From NCBI RefSeq assembly GCF_000717475.1, contig NZ_JPIK01000021.1, positions 118,195 to 182,194 of the forward strand: a stretch of 64,000 bases of DNA, in the 5' to 3' direction. Both the position numbers and the translations under genes were made by a program. Below are positions 9,147-18,070 of the stretch, in pieces. Every line of letters begins with the position of its first letter. The stretch's first letter is position 1. The notes under the pieces were generated by a model. That model searched no databases. It had not been told where the DNA came from and was given only the letters and a program-made list of their open reading frames with translations. Source of the stretch: Desulfonatronum thiodismutans. GTDB taxonomy: Bacteria > Desulfobacterota > Desulfovibrionia > Desulfovibrionales > Desulfonatronaceae.

Positions 9147-9165
9147 CCCAGGGCAACGCCCTGGG
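9147..9165. repeat. Perfect 8-bp hairpin in a GC-rich repeat block
   Basis: CCCAGGGC and GCCCTGGG flank a 3-nt loop. A smaller CCCC/GGGG hairpin lies 15 bp upstream (about 9123-9134). The combination looks like a dispersed intergenic repeat. It could also act as a terminator for the exonuclease operon, though no T-tract follows. Confidence 0.5.
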
Positions 9166-9249
9166 ACCGTGGTGACAAAACAAGAAGAGCCCTGAAATGG
9201 CGAAACACATGACAACTTAAAACAGCCTTATGGTTCTGTGTTCGATACT

Positions 9250-9278
9250 TCGATCAAGGCCGTCAAGGCCTTGATCGA
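9250..9278. repeat. 12-bp perfect inverted repeat upstream of the methyltransferase
   Basis: TCGATCAAGGCC and its exact complement are separated by GTCAA. It lies 120 bp upstream of the Mod start codon and is not followed by a T-tract, so an operator or regulatory hairpin is as likely as a terminator. Confidence 0.5.
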
Positions 9279-9397
9279 GAGCTTTTCAAACTGGCAAGTT
9301 TGACGATATGAGCAACCTTTCGCGCATATCTTGGCGCATGCCTTGGCCCACGTCCGGAGCCTAATGTCCTACCCATTGATTCTTCCAGGGATTTTCA

Positions 9398-12300
9398 ATG
9401 ACCACCGAATTTGACCAACTGCGCGGCTTTCTCAAGGAAATGTTCCAGTTCGAGGATCACGACCTGGACTTCGGCATTTACCGCATCATTCGCCTCAAGC
9501 GGCGGTTTATCGAGACGTTCATTGACGGGGACGGCGAAAACAGCCTGCGGACCACGGTCACCCGGGCCTTGAGCGGCGTACACAACACCCAGGGGGAGGC
9601 GGCCCGGAACTGGCTTGCGGCGTTTGCCGCGACCTTTGGTGATAAAGGAAGCGCCAAGTGGAAAGCCCTGGAGGCTGCGCCAGCCGACAGGGCGGTGCAG
9701 GATGATTTTCGGGTCATGCTGGGTCTGGCCGATGAACAGGAACGCGAGCAGGTGGAAGCGCAATTCAAGATCTTCATCGAAACCCGTCGGCTTTCCGTCG
9801 CTGATCTCGAAGTCCGGGTCTACAATCACCTGCTGAACTTTTTCGAGTTGTACTACCAGCACGGCGATTTCGGCTACAACACCCGGGCAGCCAGCGCCTT
9901 CAAGGTGGCCTATGAGGCGGACTACGACGGCTCCGACACCCTGTTTCACTGGAAGCACAAGGACAGCTACTACATCAAGACCGGCAACGGTTTTCACAGC
10001 GTGCGCTGCGAGGTGAACGGGCAGTGGATCGAGTTTCGGCTCAGCGGGAGCGATGGCGGGGCCGGGACTGAGGAACGGAACAACAACAAGGATGGAGCGA
10101 TCAAGCACTACCGCCTGCTGGACATTCAGCCGGTGGAAGAGATGGACGCCCAGGGCAATGCCCGCACCCTGTGGCGGGTCCGTTTCGCCCTGGCCGCCGC
10201 GTCCACCCCGAAGACCGAAATCTATTCCCGCCTGTGGCGGGACGTTCTGGCCGCTGACACGGACCTCACGCCCTATCTCTACAAGAAGCCGGGAAAAAAC
10301 GAGGACCCGCCCGGCAAGCCGCTGTTCAACGACCTGGGCGACGACTACGACAAGACCGACGGCGGCGCGGTCAAGGGGATCGGGCAACTGCGTCTGAAAT
10401 TTGACAAATACTGCGAAGAGCTAACCGGCCGGGACGAGTTCAAGGACTTCGGCAAGAACGCCGACGAGCGCAAACAGGCCCTGGAACGGGACGCCGTGGC
10501 CAAGGCTCTCTGGCAGCTCGACCGCAATCTGAACAGGTTCTACGTGGGCAATGATTCCGACTACTTCATCCACAAGGATCTGCCCGGCTTCCTGACCCGC
10601 GAAAAAGCCCGTTTCATCAGGCAGGTGATCTTCTCCGACCTGGACGCCCTGCTGCACGCCGGGGAGGACAACGCCACCACCCTGATCGCCCGGGCCTTCA
10701 ATATCGTGGCCGACACTCTGATCAGCTTTCTCGCGGCCATTGAGAATTTCCAGAAAGGGCTGTTCGAGCTGAAGAAAAAGGTGGTGGATACCCACTACAT
10801 GGTTTCCGTGGGCAAGGTTCCCGCGAGCTTTCACCTGCGTATCCTGGCCAGCGAGGCCCAGCGGGACGAATGGCGGGAGGTGTTCAAGGTGGATGTCGCT
10901 GACCCTGACCAGCTTGCCGCCCACCCGACCCTGGTGGTGGACACCAGCCTCTACCGCGACACTGACCCCGACTTCCAGGCCGACCTGCTCAGCTTGCCCG
11001 AATTCGACGACCTGGACGCCCAGACCGACGGCCTGCTGATCAACTCGGAAAACTGGCAGGCCCTGAACCTGCTCCAGGAAAAATTCCGCGAACAGATCAA
11101 GTGCATCTACATCGACCCGCCCTACAACACCGGCGGCGACGGATTCCTGTACAAGGACAGCTTCCGCCATTCGAGCTGGGCCTCAATGATCCACGACCGG
11201 CTGCAACTGGCCTACCCGCTTTTAAGCAAGAGTGGTGTGCTCTTCGCCAGCATCGACGACAAAGAACGCACCCAGCTCGAAACCCAGCTCAAGCTGATCT
11301 TCGGCCCGGGCAACCGGGTGGAGGAACTGATCTGGGCGCAGAATAGCAATAAGAATAAGTCTCCGACCTATTCTACGAATCACGAATATGTACAGGTTTT
11401 TTCACGTGACCTTGACATCGTAAAAGCAGAGCAGTCTATGTTTAGAGAGGCAAAGCCAGGACTCTCAGACATTATGGAATTACTAGTTCAAATTGAATCT
11501 GATTACCCGTCAATTAAAGAAATTGAGCTTGCTCTTCTTCAATTGTTTGATAAGCATCGCCAAGATTTTAGGGATGATCTTGAGGACCAGGGCATTGAAT
11601 TTGATAAAAACCTTGATCTATGGAAAGGCCTTTATAATTATAAAAATGCTGAATATCGTGATGATAAAGGTCGTTACGTTTCAGAGAATGATGCTAAATA
11701 TAAAAAAGCTAAGATTTGGATTTGGCGTGAAAGTGATGCTTCAATGCCACAGGTAAAGCAAGACTCACAAAAAGCTGAATTTAGAGATCCAAATGACCCA
11801 GCCTTTCGTTTTTATAAACCTTTGCATCCATTAACAAAAAGGGAATGTCCTCACCCTAAAAGAGGTTGGGCTTGGCCTTTAAATCGTATGGATGGTCAAA
11901 CTTACTGTTTTGTTGAGCTAGATGCAGATAAAAGGATCGTTTGGGGTAGAAATGAAAGCAAGGTTCCTCAGATAAAACGCTATCTTCATGAAGTTGAAAC
12001 TAACGTTGGTAAATCAGTTATTCTGGATTACTCAGATGGCGAAAAAGATCTAACATCTACAACAGGTAAGACAAGAACATTTGCAAGTCCAAAGCCCGTA
12101 AGTCTCATTGAAAGGTTTGTTCAACAGACCACAGCCGTCGGTGAATGGGTTCTGGATTTTTTTGCCGGATCCGGAACCACCGGCCACGCGGTCATGCGCA
12201 GCGACGAGCAGCGGCGGTTTGTGTTGACGGAAATGGGCGGATATTTTGATTCCATTCTCAAGCCGCGCATCAAGCGGGTGATGTATTCCAACCAGTGGAA

Positions 12301-12847
12301 GGACGGCGCTCCAGCCACCCGCGGCTTGCAGCGGCGTATCATCAAGGTGCAGGCCTTCGAGCAATACGAAGACGTTCTCGACAACCTCGTTCCGGCCTGG
12401 GACGACGCGGCCCTGCCGTCCCGGGTGCCTGTCAGCTACCTGTACCGGCCCGAACAAAACGTCCTTTCCTCCAGCCTGGATCTGTCCCGGCCCTTTGACC
12501 AGACCATCCGTGTCGGCAAAAAGCGGGAGGAGAAGACCATCGATTTGATGGAAACCTGGTGCTATTTGCAGGGCTACTGGATCAAATCTAACCGGTTGTA
12601 CCGCGAATTCGACCGGCTCTATCTGGCGGTGGAGACCACCCACGGCACCCTGGTCGTGCTCCGGAACATCGACGACGCGGAGGACGACACGGCCAATCTC
12701 AACACCATTCTCGCCAAATACGTTCGCGAAGACGGCTCCACCACGCTGCGGCGGCTGGAGGTCAACCACGACGCGGACCTGCGGAGGCTGACCATGGACA
12801 CGGTTCTAATCAGCGCCGCGGACTTCATGCGGGGGGCGCGGTGGTGA
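9398..12847 (+). CDS. Large type III-like DNA methyltransferase (Mod, beta class)
   Basis: 1149 residues. The catalytic motif DPPYNT starts at D573 and the AdoMet-binding motif DFFAGSGTTG at D920. The order, motif IV then recognition region then motif I, is that of beta-class N6-adenine or N4-cytosine methyltransferases of type III systems. The roughly 560-residue N-terminal extension makes it nearly twice the length of classical Mod proteins; such long Mods accompany Res-like helicases in some type III-like systems. The segment at residues about 649-908 is encoded by strikingly AT-rich DNA (see the separate entry). It overlaps the next gene by 7 bp, so the island is an operon. Recognition sequence unknown. 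Confidence 0.9.
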   Translation: MTTEFDQLRGFLKEMFQFEDHDLDFGIYRIIRLKRRFIETFIDGDGENSLRTTVTRALSGVHNTQGEAARNWLAAFAATFGDKGSAKWKALEAAPADRAVQDDFRVMLGLADEQEREQVEAQFKIFIETRRLSVADLEVRVYNHLLNFFELYYQHGDFGYNTRAASAFKVAYEADYDGSDTLFHWKHKDSYYIKTGNGFHSVRCEVNGQWIEFRLSGSDGGAGTEERNNNKDGAIKHYRLLDIQPVEEMDAQGNARTLWRVRFALAAASTPKTEIYSRLWRDVLAADTDLTPYLYKKPGKNEDPPGKPLFNDLGDDYDKTDGGAVKGIGQLRLKFDKYCEELTGRDEFKDFGKNADERKQALERDAVAKALWQLDRNLNRFYVGNDSDYFIHKDLPGFLTREKARFIRQVIFSDLDALLHAGEDNATTLIARAFNIVADTLISFLAAIENFQKGLFELKKKVVDTHYMVSVGKVPASFHLRILASEAQRDEWREVFKVDVADPDQLAAHPTLVVDTSLYRDTDPDFQADLLSLPEFDDLDAQTDGLLINSENWQALNLLQEKFREQIKCIYIDPPYNTGGDGFLYKDSFRHSSWASMIHDRLQLAYPLLSKSGVLFASIDDKERTQLETQLKLIFGPGNRVEELIWAQNSNKNKSPTYSTNHEYVQVFSRDLDIVKAEQSMFREAKPGLSDIMELLVQIESDYPSIKEIELALLQLFDKHRQDFRDDLEDQGIEFDKNLDLWKGLYNYKNAEYRDDKGRYVSENDAKYKKAKIWIWRESDASMPQVKQDSQKAEFRDPNDPAFRFYKPLHPLTKRECPHPKRGWAWPLNRMDGQTYCFVELDADKRIVWGRNESKVPQIKRYLHEVETNVGKSVILDYSDGEKDLTSTTGKTRTFASPKPVSLIERFVQQTTAVGEWVLDFFAGSGTTGHAVMRSDEQRRFVLTEMGGYFDSILKPRIKRVMYSNQWKDGAPATRGLQRRIIKVQAFEQYEDVLDNLVPAWDDAALPSRVPVSYLYRPEQNVLSSSLDLSRPFDQTIRVGKKREEKTIDLMETWCYLQGYWIKSNRLYREFDRLYLAVETTHGTLVVLRNIDDAEDDTANLNTILAKYVREDGSTTLRRLEVNHDADLRRLTMDTVLISAADFMRGARW
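11341..12120 (+). other. AT-rich target-recognition segment inside the methyltransferase gene
   Basis: Composition changes abruptly at about 11341 and back at about 12120 while the reading frame stays open. The line 11641-11700 has 19 G+C of 60, against 37 of 60 in 12421-12480. The segment lies exactly between catalytic motif IV and motif I, where beta-class methyltransferases keep the target-recognition domain. The encoded residues are rich in Lys, Asn, Ile and Glu. The simplest reading is acquisition of a foreign recognition domain by recombination in the conserved flanks. Confidence 0.8.
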
Positions 12848-14787
12848 GCCGCAAATCCCCGGCCGTCAACCCGACCGACATCCTGACCCGGCTTGACTGG
12901 GCGGAAAACGACGATCTGGAATTCAAGTCGGCCAAAGGCGGCCTGCCGTTGAGTCTGTGGGAGACCTACAGCGCCATGGCCAATACCTACGGCGGGGTGA
13001 TTCTGCTGGGCGTGGAGGATGACGGCCAGGTCAGCGGAGTTCGGGAACCGGCAACGCTCAGGAAAAATTTCTGGAATACGATCAACAACCGGGGCAAGGT
13101 CAACCTGAACCTCCTGAACGATACTGACGTGGCGGAGATCAAGACCCCGTATGGATTGATTCTCGCCATTCGCATTCCCCAGGCTGCGCGGCGCCAGCGG
13201 CCGGTTTTTCTGGGCCAGAATCCCCTGACAGGCACCTATCGGCGAAATTTCGACGGCGATTATCGCTGCACCGAGCAGGAAGTTAGCCGCATGCTCTCCG
13301 ACAGGGACGAGCAGCCCGCGGACAGCCGGATTCTCGAAAACTTTACGCTCGACGACATCGACAGGCCGAGCCTGCAACAGTACCGGCAACGTTTCGCCTC
13401 GCACAAGCCTTCCCACCCCTGGATGAGCGAAGACGACAAGGGGCTGCTGGCCAAATTGGGCGGTTGGCGGCGGGATCGGCGCAGCGGCTTGGAGGGATTG
13501 ACTGTCGCCGGTCTGTTGATGTTCGGCACGGATGAGGCAATCCGCGAAGCATTGCCCCGATTTCACCTGGATTATCGGGAGAAGTACGCCATTGATCCTG
13601 AAGTCCGCTGGACTGATCGGCTGACCGTTGACGGCACCTGGACGGCAAACCTGTTTCAGTTTTACCTGAAGGTGATCCAGCGGTTGACCCAGGACTTGAA
13701 GCTTCCTTTCCAGCTTGGCGGCGATCTGTTTCGACGCGGGGAAACCATTGTTCACGAAGCGATCCGCGAGGCCCTGGTCAATGCCCTGATTCATGCCGAC
13801 TACCAGGGAGTGGGCGGGGTTGTCGTGGAAAAATTCAAGAACCGTTTCGAATTTTCCAACCCCGGTACCTTGTTGGTTTCATTCGACCAGTTGATGCGCG
13901 GAAATGTCAGCGAGTGCCGCAACAAGTCCCTGCAAACCATCTTCATGATGATCGGCGGTGCGGAAAAGGCCGGCTCAGGGATCGACAAGATCAGGCAGGG
14001 CTGGGAATCCCAGCACTGGCGGCTTCCCATCGTCCGGGAACAGGTGCAACCCGACAGAGTGTTATGGGTATTGCCGATGATCAGTCTGATTCCGGAGGAA
14101 TCCCTGGCCCGCTTGAAAGAAATTTTCGGCACCCGATTCGGAAGATTCATGAAATTGGAGGTGCAGGCCCTGGTGACAGCGGATATCGAAGGCGCTGTGG
14201 ACAATGCCCGGTTGCGACAGATCACGGGAAGCCATGCCAGCGACATGACGCGACTTCTGCAGGGACTTGTGGCCAAAAGGGCTTTGCATCAGGAGGGCCA
14301 GGGGCGCTGGTCACGCTACCGATTGCCCGGAAGTCTCCCCGGCTCCGGACGAGGGCACGTCAGTCTTGTGCCGTTGATGGGGCACTCCGTACATAAGGAG
14401 GCTGACTCCGTACATAACGGCATTGACTCCGTACATAAGGAGGCTGACTCCGTACATAAGAGCATTGACTCCGTACATAAGGATTCCGGAATCGAACGGA
14501 GTGTCGGTCATTTCTGGTCCAACGACCCGGAAGCAGAGCGGATTGCGGGCCCGGCAAGGCACTCCCAACGCCTTCCCCCGGATGAAATGGAACGGATCAT
14601 TCTCGATCTGTGCCTGGGCCGCTGGGTGACCCGGCGTGATCTTGCGGCTCTTCTGCGCCGCAATCCGGATAATTTGCGATCACGATTTCTGACCCCGATG
14701 GTTGCCCATGGATTGCTGCAGTTGCGCTACCCCGACAAACCCAACCGGGCTGATCAGGCGTATTCGACGGGTAGAACAGTGGAATGA
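12841..14787 (+). CDS. AlbA/Schlafen-type ATP-binding protein within the restriction-modification operon
   Basis: 648 residues of the COG2865-like group. The N-terminal AlbA_2 domain (about 10-140) contains AENDDLEFKSAKGG and MANTYGGVILLGVEDDG. The middle (about 270-400) is a GHKL-ATPase-like region with EAIREALVNALIHADY and AEKAGSGIDKIRQGW. The C-terminus has winged-helix-like sequence and carries five 7-residue repeats of DSVHKxx type at about 515-550, followed by a second helical region ending in TRRDLAALLRR. GTG at 12841 or 12844 is the start, overlapping the methyltransferase. Proteins of this type are often listed as transcriptional regulators or RecG-related; inside a Mod-Res operon it could be a regulator or an accessory defence effector. 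Function not established. Confidence 0.75.
   Translation: MVSRKSPAVNPTDILTRLDWAENDDLEFKSAKGGLPLSLWETYSAMANTYGGVILLGVEDDGQVSGVREPATLRKNFWNTINNRGKVNLNLLNDTDVAEIKTPYGLILAIRIPQAARRQRPVFLGQNPLTGTYRRNFDGDYRCTEQEVSRMLSDRDEQPADSRILENFTLDDIDRPSLQQYRQRFASHKPSHPWMSEDDKGLLAKLGGWRRDRRSGLEGLTVAGLLMFGTDEAIREALPRFHLDYREKYAIDPEVRWTDRLTVDGTWTANLFQFYLKVIQRLTQDLKLPFQLGGDLFRRGETIVHEAIREALVNALIHADYQGVGGVVVEKFKNRFEFSNPGTLLVSFDQLMRGNVSECRNKSLQTIFMMIGGAEKAGSGIDKIRQGWESQHWRLPIVREQVQPDRVLWVLPMISLIPEESLARLKEIFGTRFGRFMKLEVQALVTADIEGAVDNARLRQITGSHASDMTRLLQGLVAKRALHQEGQGRWSRYRLPGSLPGSGRGHVSLVPLMGHSVHKEADSVHNGIDSVHKEADSVHKSIDSVHKDSGIERSVGHFWSNDPEAERIAGPARHSQRLPPDEMERIILDLCLGRWVTRRDLAALLRRNPDNLRSRFLTPMVAHGLLQLRYPDKPNRADQAYSTGRTVE
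14385..14489 (+). repeat. Five tandem 21-bp repeats inside the AlbA-type gene
   Basis: Units start at 14385, 14406, 14427, 14448 and 14469 and share CTCCGTACATAA. Units 1 and 3 are identical; units 2 and 4 are a second variant; unit 5 diverges at its 3' end. Each unit encodes seven residues (consensus DSVHKxx). Copy number changes of 21 bp keep the frame, so the protein can vary in length without loss of expression. Confidence 0.9.
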
Positions 14788-14817
14788 GCAGGGCAGGCCG
14801 GGATTGGGGTGATCGTG

Positions 14818-14901
14818 ATGAAAGACGGAAAGATTGTTGAAGAAATGCAGGACCGGGAGCCCGGCGTGAACGAAGGAAGCGAGTTGCCGGGGCGTCAATG
14901 A
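14818..14901 (+). CDS. Possible 27-residue small protein between the AlbA-type and Res genes
   Basis: ATG at 14818 (in-frame GTG at 14809 and 14815) opens a short hydrophilic frame that ends 19 bp before the Res gene. The sequence begins MKDGKIVEEMQDREPG and matches no family I know. It may be a coupling leader peptide or a remnant of a deleted gene. Low confidence because of its size. Confidence 0.25.
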   Translation: MKDGKIVEEMQDREPGVNEGSELPGRQ

Positions 14902-14920
14902 CGGAAAAGGTTGTTATCTT

Positions 14921-17900
14921 ATGGAGCTGAAGCTTTACAATCGCCTCAAGCGCGACCTGCTTGGCGACCTGTATCAATCCGCCGAAGGGAACGACCGTGC
15001 GTACCAGCGGCAGGTGGAATCCTTCGCGTCCAGGCAGCACAGCGGCCTGCCGAAAACCGAAGGGCGCAGGATTCAGGGCTGGCTGGCCGAGTACAACCGG
15101 CTCCAGGCGACCCGTCCGTTTCATCTGCGCTATTACCAGATCCTGGCCCTGTACTTCACCGAGTACGTTCTCAGCCAAAAACGCGCCGGAAGCGGGTATG
15201 TCGATCAGAAGGCCCTGGTGTACTGGATGGCCACGGGCAGCGGTAAAACCCTTTTGATGCATCTGAACATTTTGCAGTTCATTGATCATATCGGCGGAGT
15301 ACAGGCCTTTGACGAGCTGCAACTGATCCTGACCACCCCGGGCGTGAATCTCATCCAGCAGCACGAGCGGGAGCTGGGCGAGCTGGTCCGGCGGTTGAAC
15401 CGCCTCTGCAACAACCGCATCAAGCTGATCGTGGCCACCACCGGGGCGCTGCTGAACCGGGAGCCCGGCTTTTTCAACATGCCGGAAAGCAGACGCCTGT
15501 TCCGCCTGGTGCTGGTGGACGAGGGGCATATCGGCTTGGCTGGCGGGGGCAGGGAGAAAATCGGCGCATTCAAGAGGCTGCGCCAGGATCTGCTCAGGCC
15601 GGAAAACAGCTTTCTGTTCGAGTATTCGGCCACCTATCACGGCATCGCCGAACAGCACGTGCGCGAATACGAGGAACAGATTGTCTACGACTACAACTAC
15701 TACCGCTTCTTCAAGGACGGCTACGGCAAGGACTATGCCCTGCAATCCCTGAACGACGACCGTTTCGCGGATTTGGGAAAAAGCGAGGCCGACTTTTTCG
15801 ACGCGACCTTCGCCACCCTGCACGACAAACTCACGGCCCACGCCCATCTGGCCGTCAGCCAGACCTGGCAGGCCGGGCGGAGCGGATTTGCCGGACGCTT
15901 TGCGGACAAGCCGTTGCTGGCCTTCATGGGCAACACGGTGGAAGATTCCAGGAAAGAGGGCAGCGACAGGGACGAGGTTTCGGACATCCGCAAGTTCGTG
16001 GTCTGGCTGGCCCATCTGCGGCCCGAGGAGCGCGGGCAGTACCAGACCATCTTCAACGACCAGTACGACGGCAGGCTGACCCTGACCCGCTCCCCGGGCA
16101 TCCAGGACGAAATCTGGCTGTCCTGGGGCGACGGCGGGTACTGGGGGCTGATCAACGTGGGCAACGGCGACAGGTTCTTCGCGGATTGCGGCGAGCATCC
16201 CCAACTGAGCGCTTCCGGCGGGGAGCCGCTGGTCACCCTGGCCAAGGCGGGCATCGTCAACCCCCGGTACCATTTTTCGGCCATCGACGACCCGGCCTCG
16301 CCCATCAACGTGCTGGTGGGCAGCCGCAAGTTCGCCGAGGGCTGGAACTGCTTCCGCGTCTCGATCATCGGGCTGATCAATCTGGGCTCGACCAAGGGCA
16401 ACAAAATCATTCAGATCTTCGGCCGCGGCGTGCGCCTCAAGGGCCTGCGCGGCGACGGCAAGCGCCGGAACCTGGAGCACAACCTTGATTATCCCGCCCT
16501 GGTCCGGGACAATACCCCGGACAACCAGTTGCGCCGCCTGGAAACGCTGAACGTCTACAGCCTCAGACGCTCCTGGCTGGAAACCTTTCTCAAGGCTCTG
16601 GAGCAGGAGATTTCCTACATTTCCGGCCCCTTTTCCATTGACGTCAAACCGGGCGTGGTCAGGGTCGGCAGGAAGAAGCAGCTTTCCTTCGCGCAGTATC
16701 AAGCCAAGCTGGAGACCTTCAAGGTCGGACAATCCGAATTCGACGCACCGCTGCGGGTGACCCTGGATGCGGGCAGCCACGCCTGGGAGTGGGAGCATGT
16801 GCAGGACGGCCAAACCGTCAGCGGCACGCTTCCCAATCCGGGCTTCGGGCTGGACTACCGGGCCAACCGCAACGCGGCGGGGGAAAACGTGAATTTGTCT
16901 CTGATGCACTGCCTGGAGCATCAATCGGCCTTTCTGCCCGTCGATGACTTGCACCAACGCCTGCTGACCTGGTCCCGGCAGCAACGGGTTCAGCTTTATC
17001 TGCGCCGGGACGGGCGGACCCGATGTCTGCGCCATGCGGACATTCTGCCGGCCGTCGGCGAGGTGCTGTACGATCAGCCCCTGGACGACCGCTCCTGGTC
17101 CGTGGCCGAGCGCCTGCTGGACGAGACGCGACGGGATGTTCTGGAAAAGATCTTCCACAAGGTCCGCTACGACATCGACAAGCGCAATTACCGCTTCGGC
17201 CCGGTGGAACAAAAGACGGCCACCACCCCCGGCGATTTCATCGACCGCTACACCGTGACCTTTGAGTTCGCCAAGGAGGCCGAGAAGCAGGCTTTTGAAA
17301 AGCAACCCGGCGCGTGGAAGCAGCTCCAATTCCAGTTCGAGGAGAACCGGGGGGAGTATCACATCTACGAGCCCTTGCTGGGCGAGGTCGAGCAATATCT
17401 GCTCAAGCAGCACAAGCTGCGCCGGATCGGCATTGCCCCGGACCGGCTCAATGCCGGGGAGCGCAAGTTTCTCCGCGACATCCTGGACTTCATCGAGATC
17501 AGGTACGCCCGCGACCACCGCGAATTCTACCTGATGCGCAATGTGGAGTCCCTGCGCTCCATCGGCCTGTATCTCGAAGGCGAAACAAGGGTATTCTATC
17601 CGGACTTCGTGTTGTGGATCGTCGATGAAAAACGCCGCAAGACGACCCTGGCCCTCTTCGACCCCAAGGGGCAGTCGGGAATCAGCGATGAGAGCGATCT
17701 TGGCCTGCGTGGACCGGACGCGATGAACGACAAGGTCCGGGTGGCCACCAGCGGACATCTGAAGGAGCTGGCCCAAAAGATGAGCCACAAAACCGGCCGA
17801 ACCTGGACGATCCACTCCTTTATCCTGCTCCGGGACTCGTCCCCGCTCGGACGCTTCAAGGGGGCGGCGGCCAACGACGGTGAAATGGACCTTGCTGAGA

Positions 17901-18025
17901 GGATGATCCAGAAGGGCGTCCTGCGTCTGGACTGGCACGAGAAGAACGAACAGGGCCAGACTTCCACGCGGTTGCGGGACGGCGAGAGCTATTTGAGTCG
18001 GATTTTCGCAAAACTGTCAGAGTAA
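14921..18025 (+). CDS. Type III-like restriction helicase-nuclease (Res)
   Basis: 1034 residues. Walker A is ATGSGKT at 104-110, and the Walker B/motif II is DEGH at 200-203. A C-terminal helicase motif with EGWNCFRVSIIG and IIQIFGRGVRLKG is also present, giving a complete superfamily 2 translocase. The last 150 residues hold a PD-(D/E)xK-type nuclease: YPDF with D895, then DPK with D914 and K916. It is the endonuclease partner of the large Mod; both are needed for ATP-dependent cleavage in type III systems. The usual ExK is DPK here, which the nuclease superfamily tolerates. The frame is intact. The gene ends 46 bp before pyruvate kinase, marking the right edge of the island. Confidence 0.88.
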   Translation: MELKLYNRLKRDLLGDLYQSAEGNDRAYQRQVESFASRQHSGLPKTEGRRIQGWLAEYNRLQATRPFHLRYYQILALYFTEYVLSQKRAGSGYVDQKALVYWMATGSGKTLLMHLNILQFIDHIGGVQAFDELQLILTTPGVNLIQQHERELGELVRRLNRLCNNRIKLIVATTGALLNREPGFFNMPESRRLFRLVLVDEGHIGLAGGGREKIGAFKRLRQDLLRPENSFLFEYSATYHGIAEQHVREYEEQIVYDYNYYRFFKDGYGKDYALQSLNDDRFADLGKSEADFFDATFATLHDKLTAHAHLAVSQTWQAGRSGFAGRFADKPLLAFMGNTVEDSRKEGSDRDEVSDIRKFVVWLAHLRPEERGQYQTIFNDQYDGRLTLTRSPGIQDEIWLSWGDGGYWGLINVGNGDRFFADCGEHPQLSASGGEPLVTLAKAGIVNPRYHFSAIDDPASPINVLVGSRKFAEGWNCFRVSIIGLINLGSTKGNKIIQIFGRGVRLKGLRGDGKRRNLEHNLDYPALVRDNTPDNQLRRLETLNVYSLRRSWLETFLKALEQEISYISGPFSIDVKPGVVRVGRKKQLSFAQYQAKLETFKVGQSEFDAPLRVTLDAGSHAWEWEHVQDGQTVSGTLPNPGFGLDYRANRNAAGENVNLSLMHCLEHQSAFLPVDDLHQRLLTWSRQQRVQLYLRRDGRTRCLRHADILPAVGEVLYDQPLDDRSWSVAERLLDETRRDVLEKIFHKVRYDIDKRNYRFGPVEQKTATTPGDFIDRYTVTFEFAKEAEKQAFEKQPGAWKQLQFQFEENRGEYHIYEPLLGEVEQYLLKQHKLRRIGIAPDRLNAGERKFLRDILDFIEIRYARDHREFYLMRNVESLRSIGLYLEGETRVFYPDFVLWIVDEKRRKTTLALFDPKGQSGISDESDLGLRGPDAMNDKVRVATSGHLKELAQKMSHKTGRTWTIHSFILLRDSSPLGRFKGAAANDGEMDLAERMIQKGVLRLDWHEKNEQGQTSTRLRDGESYLSRIFAKLSE

Positions 18026-18070
18026 AACATCTTATTCCCAATTATTTATTTCAACTCAGGAGACAGCCGC

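Larger units (their letters stand above)
9038..9397. other. Intergenic region carrying two hairpins, upstream of the restriction-modification island
   Basis: 360 bp with no credible gene. It holds a GC-rich repeat block (about 9110-9180) and a 12-bp perfect dyad at 9250-9278, each listed separately. The promoter of the methyltransferase operon must lie in the last 120 bp, but I see no clear consensus. Confidence 0.5.

Noticed and set aside
14385..14489. CRISPR-like spacing of 21-bp repeats
   Set aside because: The units are directly adjacent without spacers, are in frame inside a coding gene and no cas genes are near.
14597..17938. A very long antisense open frame opposite the Res gene (over 1100 codons)
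   Set aside because: High G+C produces few stop codons in the complementary frame. It has no recognisable domain, and the plus-strand Res gene has all helicase and nuclease motifs.
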